From Lotus japonicus (lineage: Eukaryota; Streptophyta; Magnoliopsida; Fabales; Fabaceae): a DNA stretch of 64,000 bases. The notes beneath the pieces are model-generated. The model was not told where the DNA came from and did not search any database. It worked only from the letters and a program-made list of their open reading frames with translations. Both the position numbers and the translations under genes were made by a program. The stretch spans positions 15,046,901 through 15,110,900 of the forward strand of contig NC_080045.1 in assembly GCF_012489685.1 (NCBI RefSeq), written 5' to 3'. Below are positions 1 to 11,590 of the stretch, in pieces; within the stretch, counting starts at the first letter, position 1; every line of letters starts with the position of its first letter.

Positions 1-2206
1 AGATCCATATACCATCCACCATTCAGCTGAATCAATGAAAAAAATGATATTATTATTACTATTATTAGTATCAATAAAAAGAAAAGGTTTGAAATATTCT
101 TATGCCAATATGAAAATTGTAAAAAAAAACATAGGATCTAAATTTTTACCAGGATTCATTTGACACCAAGCTCTTTGAGCTTGTAAAGTTCCAAATGTCT
201 CTTGCTTATCCCGAAAAAGTAACAACTACAAGCATCAATGTACCATATCAATTAGTAATAGATATTGAGTAAATTTTCTATTTTAAATTTAATACAATGT
301 AAGTATGAAATTTACAAATTACTCACCTGATTGATAGCTTTTATTTGGTTATCAATGTTTGGTTCTATTCTGCTTATCACTTTTGTTGTTCCATCCATGG
401 TTTCCTTAGCTACATCACTTCCATGCACAACGCCAAATTGAAATTGGGGATTTAGAAAATAACCTTAAAAGATATAGTAATTAGTATATCAAAATAAAGT
501 ATACAAATTCTAAATAAAAAATTAAATGAAATATATCACTATGTACCTGCTGAATGTAAATCAGAATGCATGAAGTGCCATCTTTTATCAACAATGTCAG
601 TATAATGGGAGTGATAGCGGCAATTCTTTTCAATTGCTAGTTTAGCTCTATCAATTGCTTCATAAACAAAGCCCATAGTTGGTTTTTCATCACCATCCAC
701 CAATTTCAGCACCTTGACAATTGGCTCAAATACCTTCATTATATCCGCAGCCTTACTCCAAAAGCTATCACTCTTGACAATCTGTTTGGCTTCAAATGCA
801 GGCCCTGATTTCTCCTTTCCCCACTTAGAATCATTAAATTCATTGGAATCAAACATATTTTTCAAAGCTTGTTTCTGCGCCATAATTGACTCAACCTGCA
901 TAAATTGTGTTGCAAAGCGAGTGATTGCTGGACGAATAATTTCCCTGCCACGTGTATACTTCTTCATGAGACTCACTGTCCAAATATGGTTATAGATGAA
1001 CAAAGTAACCTTCTTTGCATCATCAAGGACTTTTTGAACATTTGACTTTTTACCAATGTCTTCCAAGCACAAATCTAAGCAATGAGCTGCACATGCGGAC
1101 CAAAAAAGATGAGGTCTTTTTTCCATCAATTTCAAACCAGCGGCTTTTAACGCTTTCTCATTATCAGTGACTACTTGAACAACATTTTCTTCCCCTACCT
1201 CTTCCACAACTTTGTCAAGTAGACTAAAGTAATATTCAGTGTTTCTACTAGCAACGTTAGAGGCATCAATAGACTTTAAGAACACAGTGCCCTTGCTACA
1301 ATACACTAAAAAGTTCATGATATGCATGTGATTTATACCATTTGTCCAGCCATCACACATGATAGTTACCCCTCTTTCCTTCCATGTTGGTTTCAATTCA
1401 TTTATCCATGATTTCATGCATTTAAATTCATTTTCCAAATACACCGAAGAAATCTCATAAGGAGTAGGGTATTTAATACCTGGTCCTAAGTCAGCTGCCG
1501 CCGTCAACAAATTGTGTAGCCATGGAGAATTGGAGAGGTTCATAGGAAGACGCTCATATATTATCAACTTAGACACTGCTTCCCCAAACTTTTTTCTCAA
1601 TGTTTTCAACACTCCTCCTTTAATTTTTGGCTGCTTCATACTTTTACTCCTAGTCAAATCAACATCTACTGACCTCAATCTATGTTCAAGATCACTTTCT
1701 TGACGTTGACGGGGAGCTCCTCTACCACCTACACTTGACATGCCTCCACCTTCATATATAGAATCCAATCCTCCAGTTTGTTGTCTAAATCTTTGTCTAT
1801 CTTCCCACTGGCTTTGTGAATGTAGACTTTCTTCTGTAGCTCGTCTTATAGCTATATCATCATCAAGAAAACCTTCAATCTCATCTTCTTCCTCCCCTCT
1901 AATATTTGTCAAAAATTCTTATTTTCTTCTTCTAAAATCCCTTTTCTTGTTTTTATTTTCTTTGAGAAGCTTCGACATACTCTCTCTCACAAAACTGTCC
2001 ACCCTTGCACAACCCTTAACTTCTCCTGGCACATGTGCAATATGTTCTTTTAATCGTGTAATTCCACTAGAAATCACTTTGCCACATAGTTTACAAGCAA
2101 CACATTTTTTACCTTTACTAGGTACTGGGTCTGCAAAATGCCAACCAATATCATCACTTGGAGCACCTTCTTTTCTACCCGATGGAAATTCTTCTCTTGG
2201 TGGCAT
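1..2206 (-). pseudogene. hAT transposase (BED finger + DUF659), 3' end outside window
   Basis: This is a cut-and-paste DNA transposase of the hAT superfamily. The ATG is at 2206. The first ~95 residues hold a BED zinc finger (CxxC near CVACKLCGKV, then H and C in RLKEHIAHVPGEVKGC). The next ~450 residues are DUF659-like, with IMCDGWT and VVTDNEKAL around acidic catalytic positions and CAAHCLDL after them. Four exons can be followed by phase: 547-2206, 327-463, 150-225 and 1-26. All junctions are GT/AG and restore the conserved run HSAG|YFLNP, KAINQ|LLLFRDK and QMNP|AEWW. The C-terminal dimerisation domain must lie left of the window. One in-frame TAA at 1919-1921 separates the BED part from the rest, so this copy is probably dead unless the stop is bypassed. 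It is otherwise open and well conserved, so loss looks recent. Confidence 0.85.
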
Positions 2207-3339
2207 TTTTAAAGAACCTGTAACAAGTCACATTTATAAATAATCAAATATAAAAAATTAAATTTAAACAATTCACTCATAGACATCCAACTATGTCAAT
2301 TTCATGTTTAATTTTCACAATTTTTTTATTCAATTAATATCTAGATTTGTTTAAAAGAATCTGTTAATATTTATTATAAACCAAAAAGATATGTTATATA
2401 TCAATATATCATCATAGGAAACATGCAAATACTATGTGAGAAGTATATATTGTTATTTTGCTGTAAAAAACGTATATATTGTTATTTTAGAAAATAATGA
2501 ATATTATTTAAAAAAAAGGAAATAATGAATATCTGTTTTTCAAAAAAAAAAAATTCCTAACCAACCACATTCAATAACACGGATCATGGCATACATTTAG
2601 GGAGAAAAAAAAAATTTAAAGATGATAAAAACAAGTAACAAATCTTGACCGCTCCTTCTCCTCATCTTCTCCACTCTCACGGTCAAAATCTCTCCATTCT
2701 CTCAACGACATAAATTTTCTCCTCTCCTCATCTTCTGCACTCCTTGTCTCCCAAAAAATTAAACAATAAGCCACAAATCTTCAAGAATCAAGTCAAGAGA
2801 TTGAAGGGTGGGTCATGGGTGGGTTACTTACCAGTTACCTCAAGGGCAGAGGACAACAAAGAAGAAACTGAAGAGGGAAGGGAAGACCCGCATGGAGCGT
2901 CGGGGATGGTGGACGTCGGTGGAGTGCCGGTCGAACTCGAAGCAGTGGAGCACAAAATCCGTTTCAGTTCTCTACTTCTCTCACGGTCAGAGCTAGAGGA
3001 AGAGAAGCTGGAAGATTGATGGGTGGCCTCAGAGGTAGAGGAAGTCAGATATAAGGAGTGGAATGGCTCAAAGCCTCAAAGAATCTTCAATCTATTCAAA
3101 TTATTGAAAATACAGGTTAGGTTTGCTATGATTTCTGAGTTGAATCTAAGAAAAAGCTGAAATTTTGTACAAGAAATCAAGAATCTTCATTCTGATCAAA
3201 TTATTGAAAATTACAAGCTACTTTGCTATGATTTCTGAGTTGAATCTAAGAAAAAGCTGAAATTTTGGACATTCTCCTCTGATTCTCCTCTGATTGTCTC
3301 TATTATTAGTTCTGAAAAGGGTTTTTTGGGGGAAAAAGG
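2207..3339. other. hAT 5' leader, no convincing gene
   Basis: This stretch lies between the transposase start and the repeat-rich right end of the presumed hAT element. It is AT-rich up to about 2640, then C/T-rich like a leader. Short open frames at 2744-3019 have no recognisable domain. It includes a 100-bp-period direct duplication listed separately. Confidence 0.4.
3081..3270. repeat. two-copy direct repeat, period 100 bp
   Basis: The segment 3081-3170 recurs at 3181-3270 with few changes. Both copies start GAATCTTCA, both contain TTTGCTATGATTTCTGAG, and both end in AAAAAGCTGAAATTTTG. It is a local tandem duplication inside the presumed hAT leader. Confidence 0.8.
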
Positions 3340-3518
3340 CTGTCACGGCAAAAACGCCCGTGACGCTGTTACGGTGCGGCCGAAACGCCGTTACGTCGCG
3401 GCCGTTATCTATGATTCGGAGTAGCAACGAGAATTCGTTCCGTAACGGTAACGCTCTTCGCCGTTACCGCAACATATTGGACGTTTTTTAAATAACGTTC
3501 CGTTATTTAGAACCTTGG
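3340..3518. repeat. hAT subterminal repeats and right terminus
   Basis: The region is dense in CGTTACGG/CCGTAACG motifs in both orientations, as in CGCCGTTACGTCGCGGCCGT and TTCCGTAACGGTAACG. It ends in ATTTAGAACCTTGG at 3518. Clustered short GC-rich motifs next to an end are typical hAT transposase-binding sites, and the end read inward, CCAAGGTTCTAAATAACG, has the look of a plant hAT terminus. The left terminus is outside the window, so the match and the 8-bp target duplication cannot be checked here. Confidence 0.5.
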
Positions 3519-6442
3519 TCTTAGGTTATATGATTTCTGATTTGGGGAAAATAGAAATTAGGATTCAATTTTAGAAAATGTATCATGGTGCTACTGTAGT
3601 TGTTATAGGAAGCTTGTACTTTAGCCCTTTTGTGATTTATGAACATGGATGAATTAAAGTACAATGGTTAGGTTTTCAGAATGGAAATTTAGTAGAATTT
3701 ACGAACTCTTGAACTCGTTCTTAAGCTGTGTTAACAAACGAATTTGAAGCAGTTGTCTTCATAAGAATTGTAGATATTTTTGTTAGAAAACGTTTGCCGC
3801 TGGTTTCATGTCGTTCCGACTTGTGTAGCTCAAGTTATGCGCATTTTAGTGAGCACGGGTTAAGCTGTCCCGTTTCTCACGAACTGCTGTTAGTATTTTA
3901 TTTTTCCTGAATTTTTTACTTCGAATTTAGACTTGAAAATTTATAGGTATTTACAAAACATGTATAAGAAACCATGATAAAAATATTAGATTTTTCGGAG
4001 TGCATTTGACGTATTTAAAAATTATCCAAAGTCGTTGTACAGTTTATAATCGTTTGACAAAATTAGTTATTTCAAGTGCAAAGAGTTGCTTTGGAAAATA
4101 GATGAGAACATCTTTTATTTTAAAATGATATTACAATGCTTTAGAGTAGGAAAACCTCTTTTGTACTTTACTTACATACGTTGTTTATTCGTTTATGAAA
4201 ATAGAGAACATTTGAGTTTTACACACGGGTATTCGTTAAAAACCGAATGCGAAAGGTTTTGAAAGTCGAACAAGTTTTTGGAATGTTAGGGAATAAGAGT
4301 TTTGTTATTATCTCCTTAAGTTGATTTTCTAAGTCAAAAGCTTTTGAAGCATCGTAAATTGTGTTATTGGTTGTTGTCATTATGACAACTTGTCTTGACT
4401 TCCTAGTATGATCCTAATGGTTTTTAATCATTACGGAGATTAAGTTTAACTTGTGTTTTCTTCGAGTCAATTGCTTGAGGTCGTAGCTCTAGACTCGGGA
4501 AGTAGGTAGCTCAATTAGTAATTACGTTATGTGTACTTATGAAGGGTACGAATAACGGAAGCGCTTGGCGACGAAGCCAAAGGACAAAAAAAAAAAAGGA
4601 AGCGAGCCGACACGGGAAAGCAAGGATGTGATTGGATTGGAGTTGCAGTTTAAGCATGAAATTGGCTAAGGTAAGGGTAACTCAGTTTTAGAGCGTCTTT
4701 GAGTCTTGCATGTTTAAATTGCCCTGCATGCATTTGAGATGAAGGTGTTTAACTTGATTGGCAATTGATTGAAATGTTGGCATGTTTTGCTATGTTGTAT
4801 CTCTGCTTATGTTGACTGTTTCTGAGGCTTGTGCCAAATGTTTTCTAAAGGCTTCGGTCGAGTAAAATTATTGAGACGTGTGTCTCCGTTTTCTGAGAGG
4901 CTTCGGCCGTTTACTGGTTTCTGTTATTGAACTGAGTTGGTATGTAATTGAATTGATTTATGTTGGTTGATAATATGAATAACATGTGGTTATCCTGATT
5001 TGATTATTGAATTTGAGATTGTTGTTTGAGTGACTACTGAGTTGGATGATATGTTTTGATTTGCTTGAAGTGACAGTGGAGTGGATATTTTCACATGACT
5101 GTCCCGTCTTGCGAGACGTTATCAAGTGGTAGTGGAGTGGATATTTTCACATGACTATCCCGTCCTTCGAGGCGTTACTTAGTGACAGTGGAGTGAATAT
5201 TTTCACAGGACTGTCCCGTCTTGCGAGACGTTATCAAGTGGTAGTGGAGTGGATATTTTCACATGACTATCCCGTCCATCGAGGCGTTACTTAGTGACAG
5301 TGGAGTGGATATTTTCACAGGACTGTCCCGTCTTGCGAGACGTTATCAAGTGGTAGTGGAGTGGATATTTTCACATGACTATCCCGTCCTTCGAGGCGTT
5401 ACTTAGTGACAGTGGAGTGGATATTTTCACAGGACTGTCCTGTCTTGCGAGACGTTATTGTTTGATTGATATTGTTGAGGATTGTCGATACCTGATTTGA
5501 TGTTATATTGTTGAGGATTATTGTTATCTGATTTGTCGTGATATTGTTGAGGATTGTCGATATCTTATTTGACGTTATATTGATGAGGTTACTGATATCT
5601 GGTTTGATGTTATATTGTTGAGGTCGTTGATATATGGTTTGATGTGATATTGTTGGGGTTGTTGACATCTGATTAGATGATTTAGATTGAGGTTGTTGTT
5701 ATTTGATTTGATGTTATATTGTTGAGATTATTGTCATATGATTTGATTCTATACTGTGGAGGTTGTGGATATCTGAGCTGTTATATGCTGTCAAGTTGAT
5801 GTTTGAATAAACGTTACATTGTTAAGTTGTTGATATCTGAATTAACATGTATGTTGTTAAGTTGTTGATATCTGAGTAGAAATATTGTTGAGGTTGTTGA
5901 TAGTTGATTTAAATCTATATTGTTGAATATATGTCGTCATCTATCTTGAATTAAGTTACTAGTTTATGTGCCATGATATGCACTTAAATTTGAATAGCAT
6001 GCTCTTCCCTTTTATACGTGGTAATGGCATAGAGTTAACCCTTTCTATTTGCTACTTGTTGTTTGGGCGCTTAACGCTATTAGGCGATGGAGAATCTTCG
6101 ATGGAGCTTGACCTTCGTACGAGTCGGAGATGAGAACTTGAAGAACTGTGGAAGACTCGAAGAATAGAGTCGGGTGTAGGGTTAGAGCCTTGGGTTAGAG
6201 AGCTAACCATTATTGGTTTATGCTTGCATAATGATTTTAGAAATTGATATTTGGGGTTTCGGGTACTCGCCTTGTTCAAGGCTTGATGTAAATCTCTTTG
6301 TAGTTGGGAGTATGCATGACATGTTTTGGAAATATACTTCGAAAAGAAAAAAATATACGCATGGTTATAAATCATTTTGGAAAATATTGCATATTTACTT
6401 TAATAGGTTACTAAAGTGACACCCGAAAATCGGGGCGTTACA
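3519..6442 (+). mobile_element. Ty3/gypsy-type LTR (solo or 3' LTR), left-truncated
   Basis: The right border is at 6442, where GACACCCGAAAATCGGGGCG is followed by TTACA, a common 3' end of plant gypsy (Tekay-like) LTRs. At that point an unrelated gag-protease frame on the other strand stops abruptly, so the LTR inserted there. No primer-binding site follows 6442, which argues for a solo LTR or the 3' LTR. The left border is not found, and the stretch may be cut by the hAT element that ends near 3518. The body has no long reading frame and includes a 56-bp tandem array (5071-5462) and drifting GTTGTTGATATCTG-like repeats to about 5930. Confidence 0.55.
5071..5462. repeat. 56-bp tandem array, 7 units in an alternating A/B pattern
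   Basis: Unit starts fall at 5071, 5127, 5183, 5239, 5295, 5351 and 5407, exactly 56 bp apart. A units begin TGACAGTGGAGTGG and B units TGGTAGTGGAGTGG. They alternate strictly, giving a 112-bp higher-order repeat. Each unit contains ATATTTTCACA and an inverted pair of the type CCCGTCTTGCGAGACG. Confidence 0.95.
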
Positions 6443-8151
6443 TTTTCCTTCTCCAAAAATAGTGCTCAACTCCACATAACCTCTGACAAACACTTTTTCG
6501 CCAGAAAAAACCCACCAAAGATCCATCATAAGGTTGCAAATCAGATTCTGTCAGCCCCAATTTTTCAAAAGCATCTCCATAAATTAAATCTGCTGAACTC
6601 CCTTGATCCAACAGTACCCTCTCAATTTCATATTCAGCGATCGTCAGCATCACCACAATTGGATCGTCTTCATGAGGCTGAACTCCCTCAAAATCTCGCA
6701 CAGTAAAAGTAATATCTGGCTGGTTGGTTGCCCAACTTCCCCAATCATTAGAATAAACAGCATTGACTGAATGAACATACCTCTTTCGAGCTGAATTAGT
6801 TATTCCTCCACCTCGGAATCCACCAAAGATAGAATGAATTCGCCCCTTCGCTTTCCCCTCTGATTGTCTGTTTTGACCATCACTCTCAACTTCCTTTCCA
6901 TCTTCAGTTCGCTTTGTTGAAGTTCCTGCTTCATCTGAATTACTTCGCCCTTCAAGTTGTTTCATGCATTCAGCCTTCACCAATTTATCTATCTCTTTCT
7001 TCAAAGTGAAACAATCATCAGTATTGTGTCCCGAAATCCTATGATACTCACACCACTTCTTCTTATCCACATAACCTGTTGACGGCTTTGGTTGCCGAGG
7101 AAAACGGATAACGTTCGCCTCCAAACACGTGTGCAAAGCATCAGTTAAATTAACCGCCAAAGGTGCTGCACGGTCATTTTGATTCCGAGTCCACGTCATC
7201 GAATGTCCTGACCCACGCACTCCATACGGTTGAGAACGATTTTTGAAATTAGAACGGTTATCAAATCGACTGTCATAACGGTTGTGATTATTATACCCTG
7301 TATTTCCACGTTCAGTCCAATCCCTTCGAATATTGATCCGTAACCGCTCCCTTCTTCGCCTCAAACTGCTGTTTTTGCCCTGTAACCGCTGCATTTGGGC
7401 GGTTGTTTTTTATCTGGTCGCTCTGCTCCTCCCTGATGTACCCTTGTACCCTTTCACGTAAATGCGCCATTGTCTCCACAGGTTTTCTACTTAAATTGTT
7501 GTTTAAGCCTCCCGGCTTCAAACCCAATTCAAAAGCTGCAATGCAGATTTCTGGCATCTTATCCTCCAAGTGAACAGATAATTGATTGAAACGCCCCATG
7601 TAAGACTGCAAAGTCTCATTTGGTCCCTGACGAACATTGAATAATGTCGCCGGAGTCGCCTTTTGAGCACGACTGGTAGAAAATTGAAACAAGAACTTTG
7701 TTGATAACTCCGTGAAATTGACAATTGACCTTGAAGGCAAAGTTGTAAACCAAATCATTGCTGACTTCTTGAAAGTTGATGGTAGCATTTTGCACTTCAA
7801 CGCGTCTGATGCGCCTACAATAACCATTTTTGTGTTAAAATACACTAAATGGTCCTTTGGATCTGAATCGCCATAACAAGAATCAAGCTTTAGCGTCTTC
7901 AAATTATCTGGGACGGCGGTGTTTGCTATTTCCTCTGTGAAAGGTTGGAAATCCACCACCGTCTCAGCCATTCGTCGATCGCCCTCTCGTAACCCCTGAG
8001 TCTGATTGAGATCTGTAAGTTGATTTTGTAACTGTTGATTATGTTGACGGAGATCATTGAGATCATCCATGATCCGCTGAAGAACGTTGGGAGGAACATC
8101 ATTTTGTTGGACATGATTCCTCTCTCCGTTCGCCCCAGATCGAGTCACCAT
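6443..8151 (-). pseudogene. Ty3/gypsy (Tat-like) gag-protease, frameshifted and truncated
   Basis: This encodes the structural gag of an LTR retrotransposon followed by the start of its protease. Residues ~70-230 of the first frame (7312-8151) form the retrotransposon gag domain, including DPKDHLVYFN and RQGPNETLQSYMGRFNQL. The second frame (to 6443) carries a knuckle-like CEYHRISGHNTDDC and an aspartic protease site LLDQGSSADLI, where DQG replaces the usual DTG/DSG, as often seen in Tat/Ogre relatives. The two frames overlap at 7312-7394 in different phases, so one indel breaks the protein. The frame ends where the LTR at 6442 begins. No reverse transcriptase or integrase follows, so pol is lost or displaced. 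It belongs with the primer site and LTR at 8188-8430. Confidence 0.85.
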
Positions 8152-8187
8152 TGCAGTGAAAAATGTAGCCTAGGAAAGTATCCTTCG

Positions 8188-8430
8188 GCCCCACGGTGGG
8201 CACCAATGTTCCGGTATGGAACTACCGACAGGGCTAATCAAACTAGAGAGCGAACAAGAAGTAAACAAGTGAGTAAAAAATGCGTGAAATGATAGGTCCT
8301 CCACCGCTTGGGCGGTGCCTGTTATTTATAGCTTGGGTTTTGGTCCGGTTGAATCATGGGTTACCCGGCCCATTTGGTACATAAGTTTAGTCAGCCCAAT
8401 TATCAAATACATTGATCCGCCCATATCAGA
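8188..8430 (-). mobile_element. 5' LTR fragment, primer-binding site and promoter of the gypsy element
   Basis: Read on minus, the LTR ends in CCGGAACA at 8207 and is followed by TTGGTGCCCACCGTGGGGCC, a tRNA-type primer-binding site as used by Tat-lineage elements. A TATA box, TATAAATA, lies at 8323-8330 inside the LTR. The far LTR border is unclear: 8428, after CCCATATCA, is one candidate. The order LTR, primer site, leader, gag (start 8151) is correct for a minus-strand element. Confidence 0.6.
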
Positions 8431-8986
8431 CCAATTACCGGCTTGTGTGTTGAGACTTGAGACTTGATAGTCTTAATTTTGCGAACAAATTAAAGACAAT
8501 AACATTACTGCCGCCAAACAATCGTCGCTAAAGGTTATTTTTGTTGTGGTCGTTCCATCATTTCTTTAGTTTTTATTCTCTTATAATTATTTTCTCTCCA
8601 TAAACAAATGAGAAAAACTAATATTTTTCATCCAATGGAGGGTCATGGAATTGGAGAGTTTTAGAGGGTTCTAAAAAATTTCCCTCATTTTTAAAATCTC
8701 TCAAACAAGAGGAGGGCTTCTCATAAGTCATAAGTCTCCCCCTTCCCCTCCCTTCCCTCCGAAACTCACTCACAAACACACCCGACTCCAATATAATATG
8801 GCACATCGAAGATTTAACTGATTAACTAATGAAATCTTCCATAGTTCAAATTGATACAGCATGGTAGTCTTTGTCTAAATATTGAAGTGTCTAAGAAAGT
8901 TTGTTTACTTTACTGGGTATATGCCATTGCCAATGTACAACATTTACACAAACATTTGGCGAGTAGATCCATGAACTCCTCCATAT
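8431..8986. other. intergenic, downstream of NCS1
   Basis: No gene is seen. The stretch contains an AT-rich segment and a C/T-rich patch near 8740. The right part is the 3' flank of the nucleobase transporter gene. Confidence 0.5.
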
Positions 8987-10687
8987 TTACTCTGCAACTG
9001 GCAAAAGAGGGTCTCCAGCCGAAGTTTTATCTGGTTTCCCTCTCAAACTTGATAGAACCCAATACAAAAACCCAGCAGAAAAGAAGCTAATAAACCAAGC
9101 ATTGTTGTAGATCACAACAAAAGCATTAGGAACTGAAGTTGCCATTCCAACATTCTGCAAGAAACCAGGAACCACAGGTAAAATTCCAACAACCAGAGCC
9201 ACAATTGCAGCTACATTAAAACCCCTAGAATAATAGTACACCCCATTAGAACTCCTTGAGTATAAATCCTTTATACTCAAGTTCATTTTCTGTATAAGAT
9301 AATAATCCGCTAGAACAATCCCTCCAATAGGACCCATCAATGCAGAATACCCAACAAGCCAAGTATAAACAAAGCTCTCACTCGACTTCAGAAGCCGCCA
9401 CGGCTGAAACGCAATCCCAAGAAGCGCGGTCAGAATAGCGCCTCTTCTAAACGTGAACCAAGCCGGGTTGAGATTCACTAGTGCGTTCGCAGGCGCGACG
9501 ACATTAGCAGCAATGTTGGTTGTAACAGTAGCAAGACTAATACCAAGAATAGCAAGTATAGTAGTTCCAAAGCCACCAATTCTCCCAAGAAGCTGAATCG
9601 GGTTTGAAATCACTTCACCAAAAATCACTTTGGTGGATGAGGTAACTGCTAGTCCAACAAATGTAAATGCCCCCATGAAAATTGGAAGCCCAATTTGGCC
9701 TATAACTTGATCCTTCTGCGATTTCGCGTAGCGAGTGAAATCAGGTATGTTAATTGCCACAGTGATCCAAAAGCTAATGTTAGCAGTAAGAGCAGGGAAA
9801 AACACAGCCCAAAACTCAGAATTGCTAAGCCTAGAAGATAAAGCAAGCATGTGAGTGAATCCACCAGCATTGACATAAGACCAAATTAGAAGGCATGAAG
9901 TTAGAGCAATGAGAATTGGAGCTGCAAATTTCTCAAGCTGTCGAATTCCATCGATTCCTCTCCACACAATGGCCAATTGCAACACCCAGAAGACCATGAA
10001 GCATGAAAATTCAAGAGGGGAAGTTCCAAGCCAAGGTAGAGATTTCGAGAATGAGATTTCTGTAATGGATTTTGGGAGGAGGAGGAAAATGGCGTCGCCG
10101 CCGATCCATGATTCGATGCCGTACCAGCCGCAACCGACGAGGGCGCGGAGGAGGGTGGGGATGTGAGCGCCGTGGATGCCGAAGGAGGATCGGGCGAGAA
10201 CGGGGAAGGAGATGCCGTAGCGGGTGCCGGGGTGGCCGGTGAGGATGAGGGGGAAGAGGAGGATGATGTTGCCGGCGATTACGGTGGCGATGCCTTGCCA
10301 CCATGCCATGCCAAGGTCGACTAAGCTGCCGGCGAGGTAGTAGGAGGGGACGCCGACGACGAGGCCGACCCAGAGGCTGGCGATTTCTAGGCCGGAGAAG
10401 GTTCTTTGGGTGGGTGAAGTTGGGTTGAGTTCTTGGTTTGTGAGTGTGGGGTCAGGGGAGAAGGTAGAGTTGGGTGGTGGTGATGGTGTGGGGGTTGGAG
10501 AGTTGGAGCATTTCATTAGGAGGTGTTTGGTGGGAAATCTGTTGCAAAGGTGGGTGGAGGAGTAATGAGGGAATGGAGTTTTGGAGGTGAGGAAAGGAGT
10601 AGTGGAGTGAGGAAGGAGATGATGGAGGGTTAGACATTTGGATGCCATGTTCACTGGAGATGTGGAGATGCTGGTTATTGTAACCAT
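8987..10687 (-). CDS. Plastid-type NCS1 purine/uracil transporter (PLUTO-like)
   Basis: This is a membrane transporter of the nucleobase-cation-symport-1 family; the Arabidopsis relative moves adenine, guanine and uracil into plastids. The protein has 566 residues in a single exon. About 70-90 Ser/Thr/Pro-rich residues lead, which fits a chloroplast transit peptide. The family core starts at [20 protein letters not shown] and shows about 12 hydrophobic segments. Family landmarks are [15 protein letters not shown] (substrate-site Trp region) and [12 protein letters not shown] (the Asn-containing helix). The C-terminus LLPVAE is followed by TAA at 8987. I take ATG at 10687; a second ATG 13 codons on (MASKC) could be the true start. 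GC content is clearly higher in the first third than around it, which is common at plant 5' ends. It is intact. Confidence 0.92.
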   Translation of the reverse strand: MVTITSISTSPVNMASKCLTLHHLLPHSTTPFLTSKTPFPHYSSTHLCNRFPTKHLLMKCSNSPTPTPSPPPNSTFSPDPTLTNQELNPTSPTQRTFSGLEIASLWVGLVVGVPSYYLAGSLVDLGMAWWQGIATVIAGNIILLFPLILTGHPGTRYGISFPVLARSSFGIHGAHIPTLLRALVGCGWYGIESWIGGDAIFLLLPKSITEISFSKSLPWLGTSPLEFSCFMVFWVLQLAIVWRGIDGIRQLEKFAAPILIALTSCLLIWSYVNAGGFTHMLALSSRLSNSEFWAVFFPALTANISFWITVAINIPDFTRYAKSQKDQVIGQIGLPIFMGAFTFVGLAVTSSTKVIFGEVISNPIQLLGRIGGFGTTILAILGISLATVTTNIAANVVAPANALVNLNPAWFTFRRGAILTALLGIAFQPWRLLKSSESFVYTWLVGYSALMGPIGGIVLADYYLIQKMNLSIKDLYSRSSNGVYYYSRGFNVAAIVALVVGILPVVPGFLQNVGMATSVPNAFVVIYNNAWFISFFSAGFLYWVLSSLRGKPDKTSAGDPLLPVAE

Positions 10688-11590
10688 GCAATGGTGTCTG
10701 ATGGAGATAGATGATGGGTGGTGGGCATTGTGTAACGTCTCTCTGTTTTTGTTGTGTAATTGAAAAGAGAGAAAAAAAAAACAAAATAAAGTTTCATTGG
10801 CCTAAAAGAGAGATAAAAAAAAAAGAAAATTGATAGAGAATATGATTGAAATAAAAGAAATAGAAAAAGAGTAAGTGAAAGTGAAAATAGAAATAAAAGT
10901 GTGAATGAATTATGACTTAAAAAACACAAAAAAAAAAACATTAAAACAAAGTATATGAGTTTCGCATGGGTAATTTGGTTTGCTAACATGTGGTTCTTAC
11001 TTTCTGAGTTATGATTTATTCACACTTTCATTATTTATTTATTTTTATATTCTCTTTCATTCATATCATTCATCGCATCTCTTACTTTCTCTTTTTTTTG
11101 TTATTATCAATCTTCTCTTCACTCCATTTCCACTTATATTGAAGTGTGAATGAAACTTAATTCTTATATTTTTTTTTTCCTTCTGAAAGTGTCACTGCAT
11201 GTGGTTTATTGTGGCTCAATAGATAAAACATCATACCTAGTTGGATATGGATCATGTCAAACATAAACTCTCTCGATCATATACTTAACATTGCCAATTC
11301 ACTTGAGAGGATCTTAATCCTATTTGTTATATTACTTTAAAGATTTCAACTAATGATAATAGTAAAACTAAAGATACATCTATGATACATTCACTTACAC
11401 TTTCACCAGTGATCTCTGGGTTTAGACAAGATTGATCTCTTATCAAGTGTTATAGTGCTCGAGCAAGGACACAGTGGTCCTTTGGTTGTGCACGGCAATT
11501 GATGTACTTGTAAAAGACACTTTGATTGTTAAGTTAAGTTCATATTAGAGAGAATTTAGATGATGAGTTAGGTCATTTTTTGACTGTTTG
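10688..11590. repeat. AT-rich upstream region with an inverted MITE-like pair
   Basis: This is the 5' flank of the transporter gene. A segment at about 10850-10918, read on minus (TAATTCATTCACACTTTTAT), resembles 11003-11070 (TGATTTATTCACACTTTCAT) on plus, so the two may be arms of one old MITE. A similar C/T-rich segment with TTCCACCTATTTTTGTTTC is at 53650-53790. Ends are not sharp and no duplication was found. No clear TATA box was recognised for the transporter. Confidence 0.35.

Noticed and set aside
2744..3019. 91-residue frame in the hAT leader
   Set aside because: It has no domain, overlaps a second frame and lies in repeat-type leader DNA.
5071..5462. Regularly spaced repeats that superficially resemble a CRISPR array
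   Set aside because: The units are contiguous 56-bp tandem copies with no unique spacers, inside a plant LTR.
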